The notes under the pieces: generated by a model
Seen by the model: only the letters and a program-made list of their open reading frames with translations
The model's database searches: none
What the model was told of the DNA's origin: nothing
Made by a program: the position numbers and the translations under genes
Shown: in pieces, positions 5,922-6,321 of the stretch
Position numbering within the stretch: the first letter of the stretch is position 1
Layout: each line of letters begins with the position of its first letter
Assembly (NCBI GenBank): GCA_029778935.1
Contig: JAKPBM010000376.1
Location: 1-6,321, forward strand
DNA: 6,321 nucleotides
Reading direction: 5' to 3'
Source: Bacillota bacterium
Lineage (GTDB): Bacteria > Bacillota > Clostridia > Oscillospirales > QAMX01

Positions 5922-6321
5922 TTACACCCTGGCGAAGCCTGCCGCTTTGATTTCGTCCCAGAACGGACGGAGCACGATCACCTGCTCGTTCTTGTTTACA
6001 ATCAGCCCCTGCTTGGCAATCAGGCCTTTGTCAATGAGTTCCTGCAGGCACGATTTCACTTCTTCGGCTGGCAGCTGGTGCTTTTTCACGACGCTGTCCA
6101 CAATCTGGGCCGAATGTACCAAATTGCTCTTGTTCTTTTCGGCTTCCCGCATCGCGGAGAACAGCAGTTCATACACGTAGTTTTTGCGCGACGCCTTGCT
6201 GGGGACTTCCGCCCACCAGTCGCAGGAGTTTTTCAACAGATTGGAAAACGCGCCCGAAACGCCATAGATGCCGACTTCCACGTTCCCGTAGTTTTTCAAA
6301 AACGACGCTACGGAGCTAAAG
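5922..6321 (-). CDS. Unidentified protein with winged-helix-like C-terminus (5' end outside window)
   Basis: The frame is open from the right edge to TAA at 5924-5922, giving 132 visible C-terminal residues. The only early start-like codon, TTG at 6299, has no Shine-Dalgarno, and the frame continues upstream of it (FSSVASF), so the gene almost certainly begins outside the window. The last ~85 residues read as helix (NYVYELLFSAMREAEKN), helix (HSAQIVDSVVKKH), helix (PAEEVKSCLQELIDKGLI), then a beta-rich stretch (AKQGLIVNKNEQVIVLRP), which is the order of a winged-helix domain. Such a domain could bind DNA or be the accessory lid of a larger ATPase or regulator; I do not recognise the family. 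The upstream part contains a DWWAEVP segment. The transcript probably ends at 5761-5798. Confidence 0.72.
   Translation of the reverse strand, partial: FSSVASFLKNYGNVEVGIYGVSGAFSNLLKNSCDWWAEVPSKASRKNYVYELLFSAMREAEKNKSNLVHSAQIVDSVVKKHQLPAEEVKSCLQELIDKGLIAKQGLIVNKNEQVIVLRPFWDEIKAAGFARV

Overview
The window is ordinary bacterial chromosome, GC-rich at third codon positions, with tight gene spacing, strong Shine-Dalgarno sites and classic Rho-independent terminators. The bacterial type-2 (eukaryote-like) isoleucyl-tRNA synthetase, the Axe2-like esterase and the clostridial-type helical-bundle proteins point to an anaerobic Firmicute. A moderately GC-rich member of the Negativicutes or Clostridia would fit, but the assignment is inference. 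I see no mobile element, CRISPR array, tRNA or rRNA.

Layout. (1) Bases 1-3636, plus strand: the 3' ~94% of ileS, then after 13 nt an SGNH/GDSL hydrolase of the Axe2 acetylxylan-esterase type. A bidirectional terminator at 3599-3636 closes this unit. (2) Bases 3637-3897: a 261-nt non-coding spacer between convergent units, holding one good 10-bp dyad and nothing I can call a gene. (3) Bases 3898-5742, minus strand: a compact two-gene unit. The leader gene (5679-4441) encodes a 412-aa protein with a ferritin-like di-iron ligand pattern. The second gene (4427-3993) encodes a 144-aa all-helical protein. The unit lies between minus-strand terminators at 5761-5798 (upstream) and 3893-3928 (downstream). 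A 12-bp palindrome sits just before the leader's ribosome binding site. (4) Bases 5922-6321, minus strand: the 3' part of an unidentified gene whose C-terminus looks like a winged helix; its transcript probably ends at the 5761-5798 terminator.

How the genes relate. ileS and the esterase are probably co-transcribed but have no obvious functional link. The two minus-strand genes probably form their own transcription unit. Their all-helical folds, and the E-(30)-D/ExxH ligand pattern of the first, suggest a metal- or oxygen/oxidative-stress-related role; this is inference. The ferritin-like protein and its partner are the least characterised and most interesting content here. I do not see evidence for a defence or mobile system.
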